This document shows positions 1 through 9,201 of a stretch of 64,000 nucleotides of DNA, piece by piece (positions within the stretch are counted from its first letter, which is position 1; each line of letters starts with the position of its first letter). The notes under the pieces are model-generated. The model had not been told where the DNA came from. It did no database searches and was given only the letters and a program-made list of their open reading frames with translations. Source of the stretch: Inhella inkyongensis. Lineage in GTDB: Bacteria > Pseudomonadota > Gammaproteobacteria > Burkholderiales > Burkholderiaceae_C. The DNA is taken from assembly GCF_005952805.1 (NCBI RefSeq), contig NZ_CP040709.1, positions 682,001-746,000 on the forward strand. Reading direction: 5' to 3'. A program made the translations under genes and the position numbers.

Positions 1-303
1 GGGATAGATCAGATGCGGGTTGGCGATCTGTTCCTTGTTCATGCCCCAGAGCTCGGGCCAGCGCCAGGGGCTCTTGAGGAACAGGGTGGAGATGGCCCAC
101 AGGGTGTCGCCGCTCTTGACCGTGTAGCTGTCGGGGGCGTCGGGCGCCAAGGCTTCCAAGGGCACACCGGCCTGCGCCACGCGCTCGGCGGTGCCGCGCT
201 GGGCATCGGTGACGGGGAAGTTGGTGGCGTGAACCGGAGCCACGGCCAACAGCGCGGCAGTGGCCAGCAGGGTGAGCGACAGGGGGCTAAAGGCGTTGCG
301 CAT
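1..303 (-). CDS. LysM-domain secreted protein (3' part outside the window)
   Basis: Only the N-terminal 101 codons are present; the gene runs off the left edge. The start is ATG at 303-301. Residues 1-26 form a Sec signal peptide (MRNAF start, hydrophobic core, end APVHA). At about residue 61 a LysM module begins ([14 protein letters not shown]), followed by WPELWGMN and NPHLIYP, a form common in betaproteobacterial LysM proteins next to dprA. LysM modules bind peptidoglycan, so a periplasmic or envelope role is expected. It is divergent from def. A 6-bp hairpin (324-338) lies in its 5' leader. The catalytic or other C-terminal part cannot be judged. Confidence 0.88.
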   Translation of the reverse strand, partial: MRNAFSPLSLTLLATAALLAVAPVHATNFPVTDAQRGTAERVAQAGVPLEALAPDAPDSYTVKSGDTLWAISTLFLKSPWRWPELWGMNKEQIANPHLIYP

Positions 304-524
304 CAAACGGTTCTCCCGGTGCGCCGGCCCAAGGCCGGACGACAGCTAGGCCCATGGGGCTTGGGCGACAATTCGCGGCCCTGGGCGCAAGGCATTCTGC
401 CGCCATTAGCGCGGCGCACTGCGTGTGCCTGCCAGGGCACAGCTTTGTGATCCCAGCCCGGTGCGCGCTTCGTTGCGCCTCCCCCACAGCCACGCGGTCC
501 GCCGCAACACCCGCTCACAGTTCC

Positions 525-1058
525 ATGGCCCGATTGCCCATCCTGCGCTACCCCGACCCTCGCCTGCATACCGTCGCCAAGCCGGTCGCTGCCGTGGATG
601 ACCGCATTCGCCGGCTGGTGGATGACATGCTGGAGACCATGTACGCCGCCGAGGGCGTGGGTTTGGCTGCCAGCCAGGTGGATGTGCACGAGCGCGTGGT
701 GGTGATGGACACCTCGGAAGAGCGCAACCAGCCGCGCGTAATGATCAACCCCGAAATCATCGAGGCCAGTGCCGAGATGTGCGAGGGTGAAGAGGGCTGC
801 CTGTCGGTGCCGCAGACCTATGACAAGGTGCAGCGCCATAAGCAGGTCAAGGTGCGCGCCCTGGACCGCGACGGCCAACCCTATGAATTCGAGGCCGAGG
901 GCTTGCTGGCGGTGTGCGTGCAGCACGAGTTGGATCACCTGATGGGCAAGGTTTTCGTCGAGTACCTCAGCCCGCTCAAGCGGGACCGCATCAAGAGCAA
1001 GTTGTTGAAGAAGGCGCGCGAGGACCAGCAGCGCGCGGCGCCGCGCCGGAGTCTTTGA
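525..1058 (+). CDS. def: Peptide deformylase
   Basis: The 177-residue product removes the N-formyl group from nascent proteins using a metal ion. All three family motifs are present: GVGLAASQ at 44-51, EGCLSVP at 90-96 (Cys metal ligand) and HELDH at 134-138 (two His ligands and catalytic Glu). The reading frame stays open further upstream, but only the ATG at 525 gives the usual N-terminus ([14 protein letters not shown]). The stop overlaps the fmt start by one base (TGATG), the classical def-fmt coupling. The 221 nt upstream, shared with the divergent LysM gene, show no convincing promoter. Confidence 0.97.
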   Translation: MARLPILRYPDPRLHTVAKPVAAVDDRIRRLVDDMLETMYAAEGVGLAASQVDVHERVVVMDTSEERNQPRVMINPEIIEASAEMCEGEEGCLSVPQTYDKVQRHKQVKVRALDRDGQPYEFEAEGLLAVCVQHELDHLMGKVFVEYLSPLKRDRIKSKLLKKAREDQQRAAPRRSL

Positions 1059-2005
1059 TGCGCCTGGTGTTCGCCGGCACGCCGGAGTTCGCCGCCCAGG
1101 CGCTGGACGCTCTGCTCGCCGCCGGGCACGAGGTGGTGGGCGTGCTGACTCAGCCCGATCGTCCGGCCGGCCGCGGCATGAAGCTGCAAGCCTCGCCCGT
1201 CAAACAGCGCGCGCTGGCTGCCGGCATCCCGGTGGCCCAGCCGCAGGGCCTGCGTCTGGACGGGCGCTTTGGCTTAGATGCCCAGGCTGCCCAGGCCCAG
1301 TTGTTGGAATGGGCGCCCGAATTGATGGTGGTGGCGGCTTATGGGTTGATCCTGCCGCAGTGGGTGCTTGACCTACCGACGCGCGGCTGCCTGAACATTC
1401 ATGCCTCCCTGCTGCCGCGTTGGCGTGGCGCCGCGCCGATCCAGCGCTGCATCGAGGCGGGCGACGTTCAGACCGGCGTCACCATCATGCAGATGGACAT
1501 CGGCCTGGACACCGGCGCCATGCGCCTGGTTGAGGCGCTGGATCTGGCGGCTGATGAGACGGCGGCCAGCCTACATGATCGGCTGGCTGCACAAGGCGCC
1601 AGCCTGATCGTGCGGGCACTGAGCTGTTTGGATCAGCTGCCGCTGACCCCCCAACCCGAGGCGGGGGTCAACTACGCCGCCAAGATCGAAAAGCGCGAGG
1701 CCCTGATCGACTGGGCTCAGGATGCCGCGCAGATTGAGCGTCGGCTGCGAGCCTTCGATCCTTTCCCCGGTGCGCAGACGCCTTGGCGAGGCGAGGCCCT
1801 CAAGGTTTGGCGCGCGCGTATTGGCGCGGGTCAGGGCCGCCCCGGTGAATGCCTGGCCATTCATGCCGACGGACCCGAAATCGCCTGCGGCCAAGGTAGC
1901 CTGGTGTTGACCGAGGTGCAGCGACCGGGCGGGCGTCGCCAACCCGGCGGCACCTTGGCAGCCCAGTGGACTGTGGGTGGCATTTGTGGTGATTGGGTGG
2001 CTTGA
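1058..2005 (+). CDS. fmt: Methionyl-tRNA formyltransferase
   Basis: The 315-residue enzyme formylates initiator Met-tRNA with 10-formyl-tetrahydrofolate and works in the same cycle as deformylase just upstream. The N-terminus [13 protein letters not shown] is typical. The catalytic block [16 protein letters not shown], with Asn and His, is followed by the conserved Asp in [10 protein letters not shown]-terminal tRNA-binding OB-like domain starts around residue 205. The length is normal. Translation is probably coupled to def through the one-base overlap. Confidence 0.97.
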   Translation: MRLVFAGTPEFAAQALDALLAAGHEVVGVLTQPDRPAGRGMKLQASPVKQRALAAGIPVAQPQGLRLDGRFGLDAQAAQAQLLEWAPELMVVAAYGLILPQWVLDLPTRGCLNIHASLLPRWRGAAPIQRCIEAGDVQTGVTIMQMDIGLDTGAMRLVEALDLAADETAASLHDRLAAQGASLIVRALSCLDQLPLTPQPEAGVNYAAKIEKREALIDWAQDAAQIERRLRAFDPFPGAQTPWRGEALKVWRARIGAGQGRPGECLAIHADGPEIACGQGSLVLTEVQRPGGRRQPGGTLAAQWTVGGICGDWVA

Positions 2006-2065
2006 AGTCGCCCCTGCTGCCCTCATCTACCGGACCGTTTCCCCGCTGAATCACGGAGCCTTGCC

Positions 2066-2917
2066 ATGTTCAATCTGATGAAGACCGCCATCCTGATGGC
2101 CGCCATCACCGCCCTGTTCATGGTGTGCGGGCAGCTGCTGGGCGGTCAGACCGGGATGATGCTGGCCTTGCTGTTCGCGCTGGGCATGAACTTCTTCAGC
2201 TACTGGTTCTCGGACCGCATGGTGCTGAAGATGTACAACGCCCGGGAGGTGGACGCCCAGAGCGCGCCGCGCTTCTACGCCATGGTGCAGGAGCTGGCGG
2301 CGCGCGCCCAGCTGCCAATGCCGCGTGTCTACCTGATTGACGAGCAAGCCCCCAACGCCTTTGCGACCGGCCGCAACCCCAGCCATGCGGCGGTGGCCGC
2401 CACCACCGGCATCCTGCGCGTGCTGTCCGAGCGTGAGCTGCGCGGCGTGATGGCGCATGAGCTTGCACATGTGAAGCATCGCGACATCCTGATCTCCACC
2501 ATCAGCGCCACCATGGCGGGCGCCATCTCCGCGCTGGCCAATTTCGGCATGCTGTTTGGTGGTCGCGATAGCGAAGGCCGGCCGGCCAACCCGCTGGTGG
2601 GCCTGGCCGTGGCCATCCTGGCGCCGATGGCGGCGGGCCTGATCCAGATGGCCATCAGCCGCTCGCGCGAGTTCGAGGCCGACCGCGGCGGCGCCGAGAT
2701 CTCCGGCGACCCCGAGGCGCTGGCCAGCGCTCTGGACAAGATCCACCGCTACGCCCAGGGCATGCACCTGCCGGCTGCCGAAGCCCACCCCGAGACGGCG
2801 CAGATGATGATCATGAATCCGCTGGCCGGCGGCGGGCTGCGCAGCCTGTTCAGCACCCACCCGCGCACCGAAGAGCGGGTGGCCCGCTTGCTGGCGATGG
2901 CGCGAAATGGGCGCTAA
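2066..2917 (+). CDS. htpX: Membrane zinc metalloprotease HtpX
   Basis: The 283-residue inner-membrane M48 protease helps degrade misfolded membrane proteins. Two N-terminal transmembrane segments (about residues 5-50) precede the HELAH zinc motif followed by VKHRD. Two more hydrophobic segments follow, and the third zinc ligand is in the [13 protein letters not shown] block. The N-terminus [18 protein letters not shown] fits the family closely. It follows fmt after a 60-nt gap. No CpxR-like or heat-shock promoter could be recognised. Confidence 0.95.
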   Translation: MFNLMKTAILMAAITALFMVCGQLLGGQTGMMLALLFALGMNFFSYWFSDRMVLKMYNAREVDAQSAPRFYAMVQELAARAQLPMPRVYLIDEQAPNAFATGRNPSHAAVAATTGILRVLSERELRGVMAHELAHVKHRDILISTISATMAGAISALANFGMLFGGRDSEGRPANPLVGLAVAILAPMAAGLIQMAISRSREFEADRGGAEISGDPEALASALDKIHRYAQGMHLPAAEAHPETAQMMIMNPLAGGGLRSLFSTHPRTEERVARLLAMARNGR

Positions 2918-2969
2918 AGCCCGGGCTTTTCGGGCTCAAGCGGCGGGGGCGGTCCGCCGAAAACCAGCC

Positions 2970-3365
2970 ATGCGTCTCTCTCTTTCCCTTGCCCCGCTGC
3001 TGGCCTTGCTGGTTGGCTGTGAGCAATTGGGTATCGAGGACCCGGCCAAGGTGGCGGCGGCCAAGGAGGCCGAGGGCAAGGCCATCGGCTCAGCCTGCCG
3101 GCACGCCATGCGCGCCATCGAGGACTGCTACACCCTGAACCCCAAGGCCAATAAGTCGGCGGTGTACACGGGCTGGCGCGAGATGGACGAATACATGCGC
3201 GAGAACAAGCTCGAAGGCGTGGCACCGGTGGTGCCGCGCCCGGAGCCCAAGAAGCCCAAGGCCGACGAAGAGGAAGAAGAGCCGACCCCCAAGAAGGCTG
3301 ACAAGGCCGACAAAGCCGCCAAGGCGGATAAGCCGGACAAGGCCAGCAAGACCGCTTCGCACTGA
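2970..3365 (+). CDS. Small lipoprotein with charged Lys/Asp/Glu-rich tail
   Basis: The start at 2970 gives a short lipoprotein signal (MRLSLSLAPLLALLVGC) with lipobox LVGC, so Cys17 should be acylated. The mature part (about 115 residues) has a conserved-looking middle with two Cys (SACRHAMRAIEDCYTLN). It ends in a low-complexity tail of lysine, aspartate, glutamate and alanine with repeated DKADKA-type units. I do not recognise a functional family. The tail may contact peptidoglycan or simply extend into the periplasm; this is a guess. Confidence 0.75.
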   Translation: MRLSLSLAPLLALLVGCEQLGIEDPAKVAAAKEAEGKAIGSACRHAMRAIEDCYTLNPKANKSAVYTGWREMDEYMRENKLEGVAPVVPRPEPKKPKADEEEEEPTPKKADKADKAAKADKPDKASKTASH

Positions 3366-3500
3366 GTGCGGTCGTGGGCGGCGCGGTGGGCCACTGCAGC
3401 AGCAGTTCAAGCCGCCTTTTTTGCAGATGGTCGCAGGGCGCTGGGCGGGCTGGCTAGGGGCGACGAGGATGCCGCCATCCCAACCCCTTCGGAGCTTCCC

Positions 3501-4271
3501 ATGACCCTCGCCCGCCGCGCACTGATTCGTCGTTCACTCCTGACTGCCACGGCCACCGCGGCCCTGGGCTTCAGCGCCATGGCGCTGGCTTGGTCCAGCC
3601 ACGAACGCGGTGAAGCCGTGAAGGGCGACGGCCAGATCAAGCGCGAGGCGCGCAGCGTTGAGAGCTTCGACGCCATCAGCCTGGCCGGTTCTTTTGAGAT
3701 CAAGGTCAAGCAGTCCACCACGCAGCGCTTGGAGTTGGAGGCTGATGGCAATCTGCTGCCCTATGTCGAAACCAAGGTGGTCGAGGGCAGCAAGGGGCGC
3801 ACCCTGCAAGTCCAGGTGAAGCGCGGCTATGCGCTGGCCTCCAAGCAGCCGCTGCGCATCGAGGTCGACATGGCCACCCTGCGAGCCCTTTCGCTGGCGG
3901 GTTCGGGCAAGGCCGAGGTGCTGGCGATGAAGAGCGACAAGCTGGTGTTCAGCATTGCCGGCACCGGCAGCGTCAAGGGCCAGCAGCTGGAGATTGGCAG
4001 CTTGAAGATGGATGTGGCGGGTAACGGCCAGATTGAAGCCGCCGGTCGCACGAACGAATTGGCGGTGTCGATCGCCGGCCGGGGTGACGTGCGCGCGGCC
4101 GAGCTGGCGGGCGATGACGTCAAGGTCTCGATCGCCGGCAGCGGCGATGCCGAGGTGCAGGCCAATAAGAAGCTCAAGATCTCGATCGCTGGCAGCGGCG
4201 ACGTGCGCTACCGCGGCACGGCCGAGGTCAGCCAGAGCGTGGCGGGCAGCGGCTCGATTTCGCGGCTCTAA
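3501..4271 (+). CDS. DUF2807 (GIN-domain) secreted beta-repeat protein
   Basis: The 256-residue product starts at ATG 3501 with a signal peptide carrying an Arg-rich n-region (ARRALIRR). It then has the DUF2807 pattern: RSVESFDAISLAGSFEIKVKQS near the start, followed by at least five repeats of an S(I/V)AGSGD-like turn (for example VSIAGSGDAEVQ and ISIAGSGDVRYR). Such repeats fold as a right-handed beta-helix. Proteins of this family are secreted or surface-associated and have no settled biochemical role. The gene stands alone between the lipoprotein and the AzlCD pair. Confidence 0.88.
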   Translation: MTLARRALIRRSLLTATATAALGFSAMALAWSSHERGEAVKGDGQIKREARSVESFDAISLAGSFEIKVKQSTTQRLELEADGNLLPYVETKVVEGSKGRTLQVQVKRGYALASKQPLRIEVDMATLRALSLAGSGKAEVLAMKSDKLVFSIAGTGSVKGQQLEIGSLKMDVAGNGQIEAAGRTNELAVSIAGRGDVRAAELAGDDVKVSIAGSGDAEVQANKKLKISIAGSGDVRYRGTAEVSQSVAGSGSISRL

Positions 4272-4287
4272 GCAGACCCTCCTTAGC

Positions 4288-4309
4288 GCGGCGGCGAGAA
4301 TGCCGCCGC
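4288..4309 (+). other. GC-rich hairpin directly before the azlC start
   Basis: An 8-bp perfect stem (GCGGCGGC / GCCGCCGC) with a GAGAAT loop ends one base before the TTG start at 4311. It replaces the region where a ribosome binding site would be expected. It could end transcription from the DUF2807 gene (only TTT follows) or restrain azlC translation. Confidence 0.5.
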
Positions 4310-4310
4310 T

Positions 4311-5015
4311 TTGAACACCCTTCCTCGCGCCCTGTGGCGCCACCCCGAGTTCCAACTGGGCGCCCGTGAAATGGCGGCGCCCGCCCTGGGCATTGCCGCC
4401 TGGGGCCTGGTGACGGGGGTGGCCATGGTCAAGAGTGGGCTTAGCCTGGCCCAGGCCTTGGCCATGACCCTGCTGGTGTTTGCCGGTAGCGCGCAGCTGG
4501 CAGCACTGCCCTTGCTGGTGGCCGGCGCCCCCTTGTGGGTCATCCTGGCCACAGGTTTTTGCGTCAACCTGCGTTTCGTGATCTTCAGCGCGCGCTGGCG
4601 CGGCTATTTCGGCCACCTGCCGCGCGTCCGCCGCCTGGCCATGCTGTACGCGGCCGGGGACCTCACCTTTGTGAACTTTGTGCGCCGCTTCCCTGAGGCA
4701 GCGCCCGATGAGCGCCAGCTGCCCTACTTCTGGGGCGCCTTGAGCGTTAACTGGGGGGCCTGGCAGATCGCCTCGGTGGCCGGCATCCTGGCGGCCGAGC
4801 AAATTCCCAGCCACTGGGGTCTGGGCTTCGCCGGGGTTCTGGCTCTGCTGGGTCTGAGCTATTCCCTGGCGACCGAGCGCGCCCAGTGGGCGGTGGCGGC
4901 GGTGGCCGCAGGCGTGGCGCTGCTGACATACGGGCTGCCGCTAAAGCTCTACATCGTGGCCGCCATCGTGGCGGCCTGCGTGACCGGCCATGTGCTGGAG
5001 CGGGCCCGCCGATGA
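4311..5015 (+). CDS. azlC: AzlC-family branched-chain amino acid exporter large subunit
   Basis: The 234-residue hydrophobic protein has the AzlC signature: FQLGAREMAAPALG at the N-terminus, then LLVFAGSAQLAALPLL and CVNLRFVIFSARW, with about six to seven membrane segments. It pairs with the small AzlD subunit that overlaps it by 4 nt (ATGA). AzlCD-type complexes export branched-chain or related amino acids; the substrate here is inferred from the family only. The start is taken as TTG 4311 because the conserved FQLGARE lies upstream of the next ATG (4371). It has no visible Shine-Dalgarno. Confidence 0.88.
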   Translation: MNTLPRALWRHPEFQLGAREMAAPALGIAAWGLVTGVAMVKSGLSLAQALAMTLLVFAGSAQLAALPLLVAGAPLWVILATGFCVNLRFVIFSARWRGYFGHLPRVRRLAMLYAAGDLTFVNFVRRFPEAAPDERQLPYFWGALSVNWGAWQIASVAGILAAEQIPSHWGLGFAGVLALLGLSYSLATERAQWAVAAVAAGVALLTYGLPLKLYIVAAIVAACVTGHVLERARR

Positions 5016-5341
5016 ATGACACCCTGGTCTGGTTGGCCATCGCCGGGCTCACGGCCGTGACGGTGCTGACGCGCGGCTTCTTCCTGATCAGCGACAAGCC
5101 CTGGCCCCTGCCGGCCTGGGCGCGCGAGGCCCTCAAGTTCGCCCCCCTGGCGGCCCTGGTGGCCGTGATCGCCCCCGAGGTCCTGATGACCCAGGGCGAG
5201 CTCATCACGACCTGGCGCGACCCGCGCTGGCCGGCGGTGCTGGTGGCCAGCCTGTACTACTTCTGGCGCCGCGGCATCCTCGGCACCATGGTTGTGGGCA
5301 TGGCCGTGCTGCTCACCCTGCGCCTGGGCCTGGGTTGGTAA
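5012..5341 (+). CDS. azlD: AzlD-family exporter small subunit
   Basis: The 109-residue protein has three to four membrane segments and the AzlD hallmarks: an N-terminal AIAGLTAVTVLTRGFF segment, a central FAPLAALVAVIAPEVL segment and a C-terminal glycine/leucine-rich helix. Its ATG sits inside the azlC stop (ATGA), so the two should be made together in stoichiometric amounts and form one exporter. Confidence 0.88.
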   Translation: MNDTLVWLAIAGLTAVTVLTRGFFLISDKPWPLPAWAREALKFAPLAALVAVIAPEVLMTQGELITTWRDPRWPAVLVASLYYFWRRGILGTMVVGMAVLLTLRLGLGW

Positions 5342-5370
5342 TCTTTTTCTTTCTCTACTGAGTTGTCACC

Positions 5371-6564
5371 ATGAAAGTCATTCGCTTCTCCGACCTGATC
5401 GCGCAAGGCCAAGTGGCCGGCCGCCGCGTCTTCATTCGCGCCGACCTGAACGTCCCTCAAGACGATGCGGGGCGCATCACCGAGGACACGCGCATTCGCG
5501 CCTCGCTGCCGGCTATCCGCATGGCCCTGGAAGCCGGCGCGGCCGTGATGGTGACCTCCCATCTGGGTCGCCCCACGGAAGGCGAGTTCAAGCCCGAGGA
5601 CTCGCTGGCCCCCGTGGCCGAGCGCATGGCCGAGCTGCTGGGCCGCCCCGTCAAGCTGGTGGCCAATTGGGTGGACGGCGTGCAGGTGGCGCCCGGTGAA
5701 TTGGTGCTGCTGGAGAACTGCCGCCTGAACAAGGGTGAAAAGAAGAACAACGAAGAGCTGGCCAAGAAGCTGGGTGCGCTCTGCGACATCTTTGTGCACG
5801 ACGCCTTTGGTACCGCCCACCGCGCCGAAGGCACGACCTACGGCATCGCGCAGTTCGCCCCCATTGCATGCGCCGGCCCGCTGTTGGCCGCCGAGATCGA
5901 CGCCATCAGCCAGGCCCTGGCCAACCCCAAGCGTCCGCTCGTGGCCATCGTGGCCGGCTCCAAGGTCAGCACCAAGCTGACCATCCTGCAGGCGCTCTCG
6001 GCCAAGGTGGACGGCCTGATCGTGGGTGGCGGCATCGCCAACACCTTCATGCTGGCGGCGGGCCTGAAGATCGGTAAGAGCTTGGCCGAGCCCGATCTGC
6101 TGGGCGAAGCCAAGGCCGTGATCGAGGCCATGAAGGCGCGCGGCGCGGCGGTGCCGATTCCCGTGGATGTGGTCTGCGCCAAGACCTTTGCCGCTGATGC
6201 CCCGGCCACCGTGAAGGCGGCCAGCGAAGTGGCCGATGACGACCTGATCCTGGACATCGGCCCCCAGACCGCAGCCCTGCTGGCTGAGCAACTGAAGGCG
6301 GCGGGCACCATCGTCTGGAACGGCCCCGTGGGCGTGTTCGAGTTCGATGCCTTCGCCCACGGCACCGAAACCATCGCCCGCGCCATTGCCGAGTCCTCGG
6401 CCTTCTCGATCGCCGGCGGCGGCGACACCTTGGCTGCGATTGCCAAGTACGGCATCACCGATCAGGTCAGCTACATCAGCACCGGCGGCGGCGCCTTCCT
6501 GGAAGTGCTGGAAGGCAAGACCCTGCCGGCGTTTGAGATCCTGGCCAAGCGCGCTCAGGTTTGA
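5371..6564 (+). CDS. pgk: Phosphoglycerate kinase
   Basis: The 397-residue glycolytic kinase interconverts 1,3-bisphosphoglycerate and 3-phosphoglycerate with ADP/ATP. Family blocks include [12 protein letters not shown] near the N-terminus, [27 protein letters not shown], the nucleotide-binding [13 protein letters not shown], and [11 protein letters not shown] and IAGGGDT near the C-terminus. Length is standard. It sits with pyk, separated by one membrane protein gene whose proposed TTG start overlaps the pgk stop. Confidence 0.98.
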   Translation: MKVIRFSDLIAQGQVAGRRVFIRADLNVPQDDAGRITEDTRIRASLPAIRMALEAGAAVMVTSHLGRPTEGEFKPEDSLAPVAERMAELLGRPVKLVANWVDGVQVAPGELVLLENCRLNKGEKKNNEELAKKLGALCDIFVHDAFGTAHRAEGTTYGIAQFAPIACAGPLLAAEIDAISQALANPKRPLVAIVAGSKVSTKLTILQALSAKVDGLIVGGGIANTFMLAAGLKIGKSLAEPDLLGEAKAVIEAMKARGAAVPIPVDVVCAKTFAADAPATVKAASEVADDDLILDIGPQTAALLAEQLKAAGTIVWNGPVGVFEFDAFAHGTETIARAIAESSAFSIAGGGDTLAAIAKYGITDQVSYISTGGGAFLEVLEGKTLPAFEILAKRAQV

Positions 6565-7742
6565 CCGACGGGCTCAGCCCCGCGCTGCGCGCCGGCCCGC
6601 CGCCCCGCGTTGATCAAACGCAGCGGCGTGCCTGGCGCCGCCAGTTGCCCGGCGTGCTGGGTGGCGGCCTGGTGGGGGCGCTGTTCGCATTCTGGGAGCC
6701 GGCCGTGCTGGGGCGGGCGCTGGAGCGTGTGGCCTGGGCCGAATTCGGTCTCTGGGATTGGGTGCTGGTGGTCTTGCTGGCCCTGCCCACCCTGCAGGCC
6801 CCGCTTTGGCTGCACGAGATCGGCCATCTGGTGGCGGGCCGTCTGGCCGGTTTCAAGGCCCGCGCCATGTTGGTGGGACGCTGGCAGCTGGACTTCGGCC
6901 CTTTGCGCCTCTCGCGAAGCCGCGTACCTCATCCCGGCGGCCTGGCCTTGATGAGCCCGCACCCCGAGTACACGCGGCGCAGAGACTGGGCTCTGTATCT
7001 GTCCGGAGGGGTGGTGATCAATCTGCTCAGCGCTGGACTGGCCCTGGGGCTGGCTGCGCAGTGGCGCGGCTGGACGCTCCTGTTGGTCCTCGGATTTGCC
7101 GCGGTGTCCCTGGTGTTGGGCCTGGTGAACCTGCTGCCGCTGCGGGTGCAGGGCTTTGTCACCGATGGCGGGCACTTGCTGGGCTTGCTGCGCGGGTCGG
7201 GGGACAGCGAGGCCCGGCTGCTGTGTGCGGCCTTGAGCGCGCAAGGGGCCGGCGGTTCACGCTATGCCGACTGGGATCCGGCCTTGTTGGCGCGGGCGGC
7301 GCAGCGCGCCGAGTCGGCGGATGTGCGGGCCATGGTGAGCTTGTTGCGTGCCATCCATGCGGAAGACCGAAATGAACCCGAGCAGGCGATGCGCCATTAC
7401 GGCGAACTGGCGGATTTGCTGGTGAGCAGCCAATTGAGCTGTGTGCCCGTGAGTCTGCAGGGCCACTACTTGCTGCCCGTGGCGGGCTTCTTGGCGTCCC
7501 AAGGCGAGGTCCAGGCTGCCCAGCGTTGGCTCGAGGGGGCCGGTAGCCTGATGCTGGACCCGTATCTGCGTGACTTCACACGCCTTCGTCTGGGCTGGGC
7601 GCAGGGGCAGGCGGAACCCGAGCTTCGGGCCCAAGTGGAAGCGGCCCTGGAGCACGCGGTTGATCAAGCCGGCGCGCAGTTTGCGCGTACGCTGCTGCTG
7701 ACGCATGCTCCGCAGCCAGTGCCCGCGGATGTAATCGCATAA
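6561..7742 (+). CDS. M50-like (site-2-protease-type) membrane protein with helical tail
   Basis: The 393-residue protein carries HEIGH at 85-89 in a hydrophobic stretch. The pattern N190-LLPL, then DGG at 202-204, matches the second M50 metalloprotease motif (N-x2-P followed by DGG), so intramembrane zinc protease activity is possible. About five membrane segments span residues 30-210. The last 180 residues are soluble, helical and TPR-like by composition. The TTG at 6561 overlaps the pgk TGA; a later start cannot be excluded. Its location between pgk and pyk suggests co-transcription rather than a known glycolytic role. Substrate unknown. Confidence 0.75.
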   Translation: MTDGLSPALRAGPPPRVDQTQRRAWRRQLPGVLGGGLVGALFAFWEPAVLGRALERVAWAEFGLWDWVLVVLLALPTLQAPLWLHEIGHLVAGRLAGFKARAMLVGRWQLDFGPLRLSRSRVPHPGGLALMSPHPEYTRRRDWALYLSGGVVINLLSAGLALGLAAQWRGWTLLLVLGFAAVSLVLGLVNLLPLRVQGFVTDGGHLLGLLRGSGDSEARLLCAALSAQGAGGSRYADWDPALLARAAQRAESADVRAMVSLLRAIHAEDRNEPEQAMRHYGELADLLVSSQLSCVPVSLQGHYLLPVAGFLASQGEVQAAQRWLEGAGSLMLDPYLRDFTRLRLGWAQGQAEPELRAQVEAALEHAVDQAGAQFARTLLLTHAPQPVPADVIA

Positions 7743-7754
7743 TCGCGAAATTAA

Positions 7755-7767
7755 GTAACCGAGTTAC
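7755..7767 (+). promoter_or_regulatory. Small inverted repeat in the pyk leader
   Basis: GTAAC-CGA-GTTAC lies 3 nt before the pyk ATG, where a ribosome binding site would normally be. A CATAAT (-10-like) hexamer is at 7738-7743 without a good -35. The repeat could be an operator or a weak hairpin in the leader. Nothing more can be said from sequence alone. Confidence 0.35.
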
Positions 7768-7770
7768 ATC

Positions 7771-9201
7771 ATGAGCCGTGCCACCAAGATCGTCGCCACC
7801 CTCGGCCCCGCCTCGTCCACGCCGGAAATTCTGGAGCGCATGATCCGCGCCGGCGTCGATGTGGTGCGGCTGAACTTCAGCCATGGCAAGGCGCAGGACC
7901 ACATCGACCGCGCCAATCTGGTGCGCGAGGCGGCCAAGCGCGTGGGCAAAGAGGTCGCGCTGATGGCCGATCTGCAGGGCCCCAAGATCCGCGTGGGCAA
8001 GTTTGCTGAAGGGCGTGTGATGCTGGAAAACGGCGCGCCTTTCGTGCTGGATGCCGACCGCAGCGAGCTGGGCGATGTGAACGCCGTGGGCCTGGACTAC
8101 AAGGAGCTGCCGCGCGATGTGAAGCCGGGTGACACCCTGCTGCTGAACGATGGCCTGATCGTCCTGACGGTCGAGGCCGTGCGGGGAGCGGCCGTGCACA
8201 CCGTGGTCAAGGTGGGCGGTGAGCTGTCCAACAACAAGGGCATCAACAAGCAAGGCGGCGGTCTGACCGCCCCGGCGCTCACCGGCAAGGACATGGAGGA
8301 CATCAAGACGGCGATGTCCTTCCAGTGCGAATACCTGGCGGTGAGCTTCCCCAAGAGTGCCACCGACATGGAGCTGGCGCGCCAACTCGCCAATGTGGCC
8401 GGCGAGGCCTACCGACACAAGCCGGCGCTGATCGCCAAGATCGAGCGCAGCGAGGCGATCCCGCAGTTGGAGGCCATCCTCAAGGTCAGCGACGGCATCA
8501 TGGTGGCGCGGGGTGACTTGGCGGTGGAGGTCGGCAACGCGGCCGTGCCGGCGCTGCAAAAGCGCATGATCAAGATGGCCGCCGAGATGGACAAGCTGAC
8601 CATCACCGCCACGCAGATGATGGAGAGCATGATCGTCAACCCGGTGCCCACGCGCGCCGAGGTGAGCGACGTGGCCAATGCCGTGCTGGACGGCACCGAC
8701 GCCGTGATGCTGAGTGCCGAGACGGCCGCGGGCAAATATCCGGTCGAGACCATCGAGCAGATGGCCGCCATCGCACTCGAAGCCGAGCGCGCCGAGTACG
8801 TCAGCATCGAGACCGATTTCGCCGATCGCCGCTTCGCGCGCATCGACCAGTCGATCGCCATGGGCGCGCTCTTCACCGCCCACCATCTGGGCTGCAAGGC
8901 CATCCTGGCGCTCACCGAATCGGGCTCCACCGCGCTATGGATGAGCCGGCACCGCATTCATGTGCCGATCTTTGCACTCACCACCCAACTGGCCAGCCAG
9001 CGCAAGATGGGCCTTTATCGCAATGTCCAGCCGCTCTTGATGCCGCGCTATGAGGACCGCGATGCGGCCCTGCTGGCGGCCGAGAAGTTGCTGGTGGAGC
9101 GCGGCGTGCTGATGCCGGGTGACACCTATGCGATCACCTGCGGCGAGCCGATGGGCTATCCCGGCGGCACCAATATGCTGAAAGTCTGCCGGGTCGGCTG
9201 A
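7771..9201 (+). CDS. pyk: Pyruvate kinase
   Basis: The 476-residue enzyme catalyses the last ATP-forming step of glycolysis. Motifs visible: ATKIVATLGPASS at the N-terminus, VVRLNFSHG, ADLQGPKIRVGKF, the catalytic Lys region LIAKIERSEAI, the metal-binding GIMVARGDLAVE and TATQMMESM. A C-terminal regulatory domain follows (SGSTALWMSRHR). Its stop overlaps the next start by one base (TGATG). Confidence 0.98.
   Translation: MSRATKIVATLGPASSTPEILERMIRAGVDVVRLNFSHGKAQDHIDRANLVREAAKRVGKEVALMADLQGPKIRVGKFAEGRVMLENGAPFVLDADRSELGDVNAVGLDYKELPRDVKPGDTLLLNDGLIVLTVEAVRGAAVHTVVKVGGELSNNKGINKQGGGLTAPALTGKDMEDIKTAMSFQCEYLAVSFPKSATDMELARQLANVAGEAYRHKPALIAKIERSEAIPQLEAILKVSDGIMVARGDLAVEVGNAAVPALQKRMIKMAAEMDKLTITATQMMESMIVNPVPTRAEVSDVANAVLDGTDAVMLSAETAAGKYPVETIEQMAAIALEAERAEYVSIETDFADRRFARIDQSIAMGALFTAHHLGCKAILALTESGSTALWMSRHRIHVPIFALTTQLASQRKMGLYRNVQPLLMPRYEDRDAALLAAEKLLVERGVLMPGDTYAITCGEPMGYPGGTNMLKVCRVG

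Noticed and set aside
3534..4814. 426-residue antisense frame across the DUF2807 and azlC genes
   Set aside because: His/Gln-rich shadow translation without motifs, spanning two well-supported genes.
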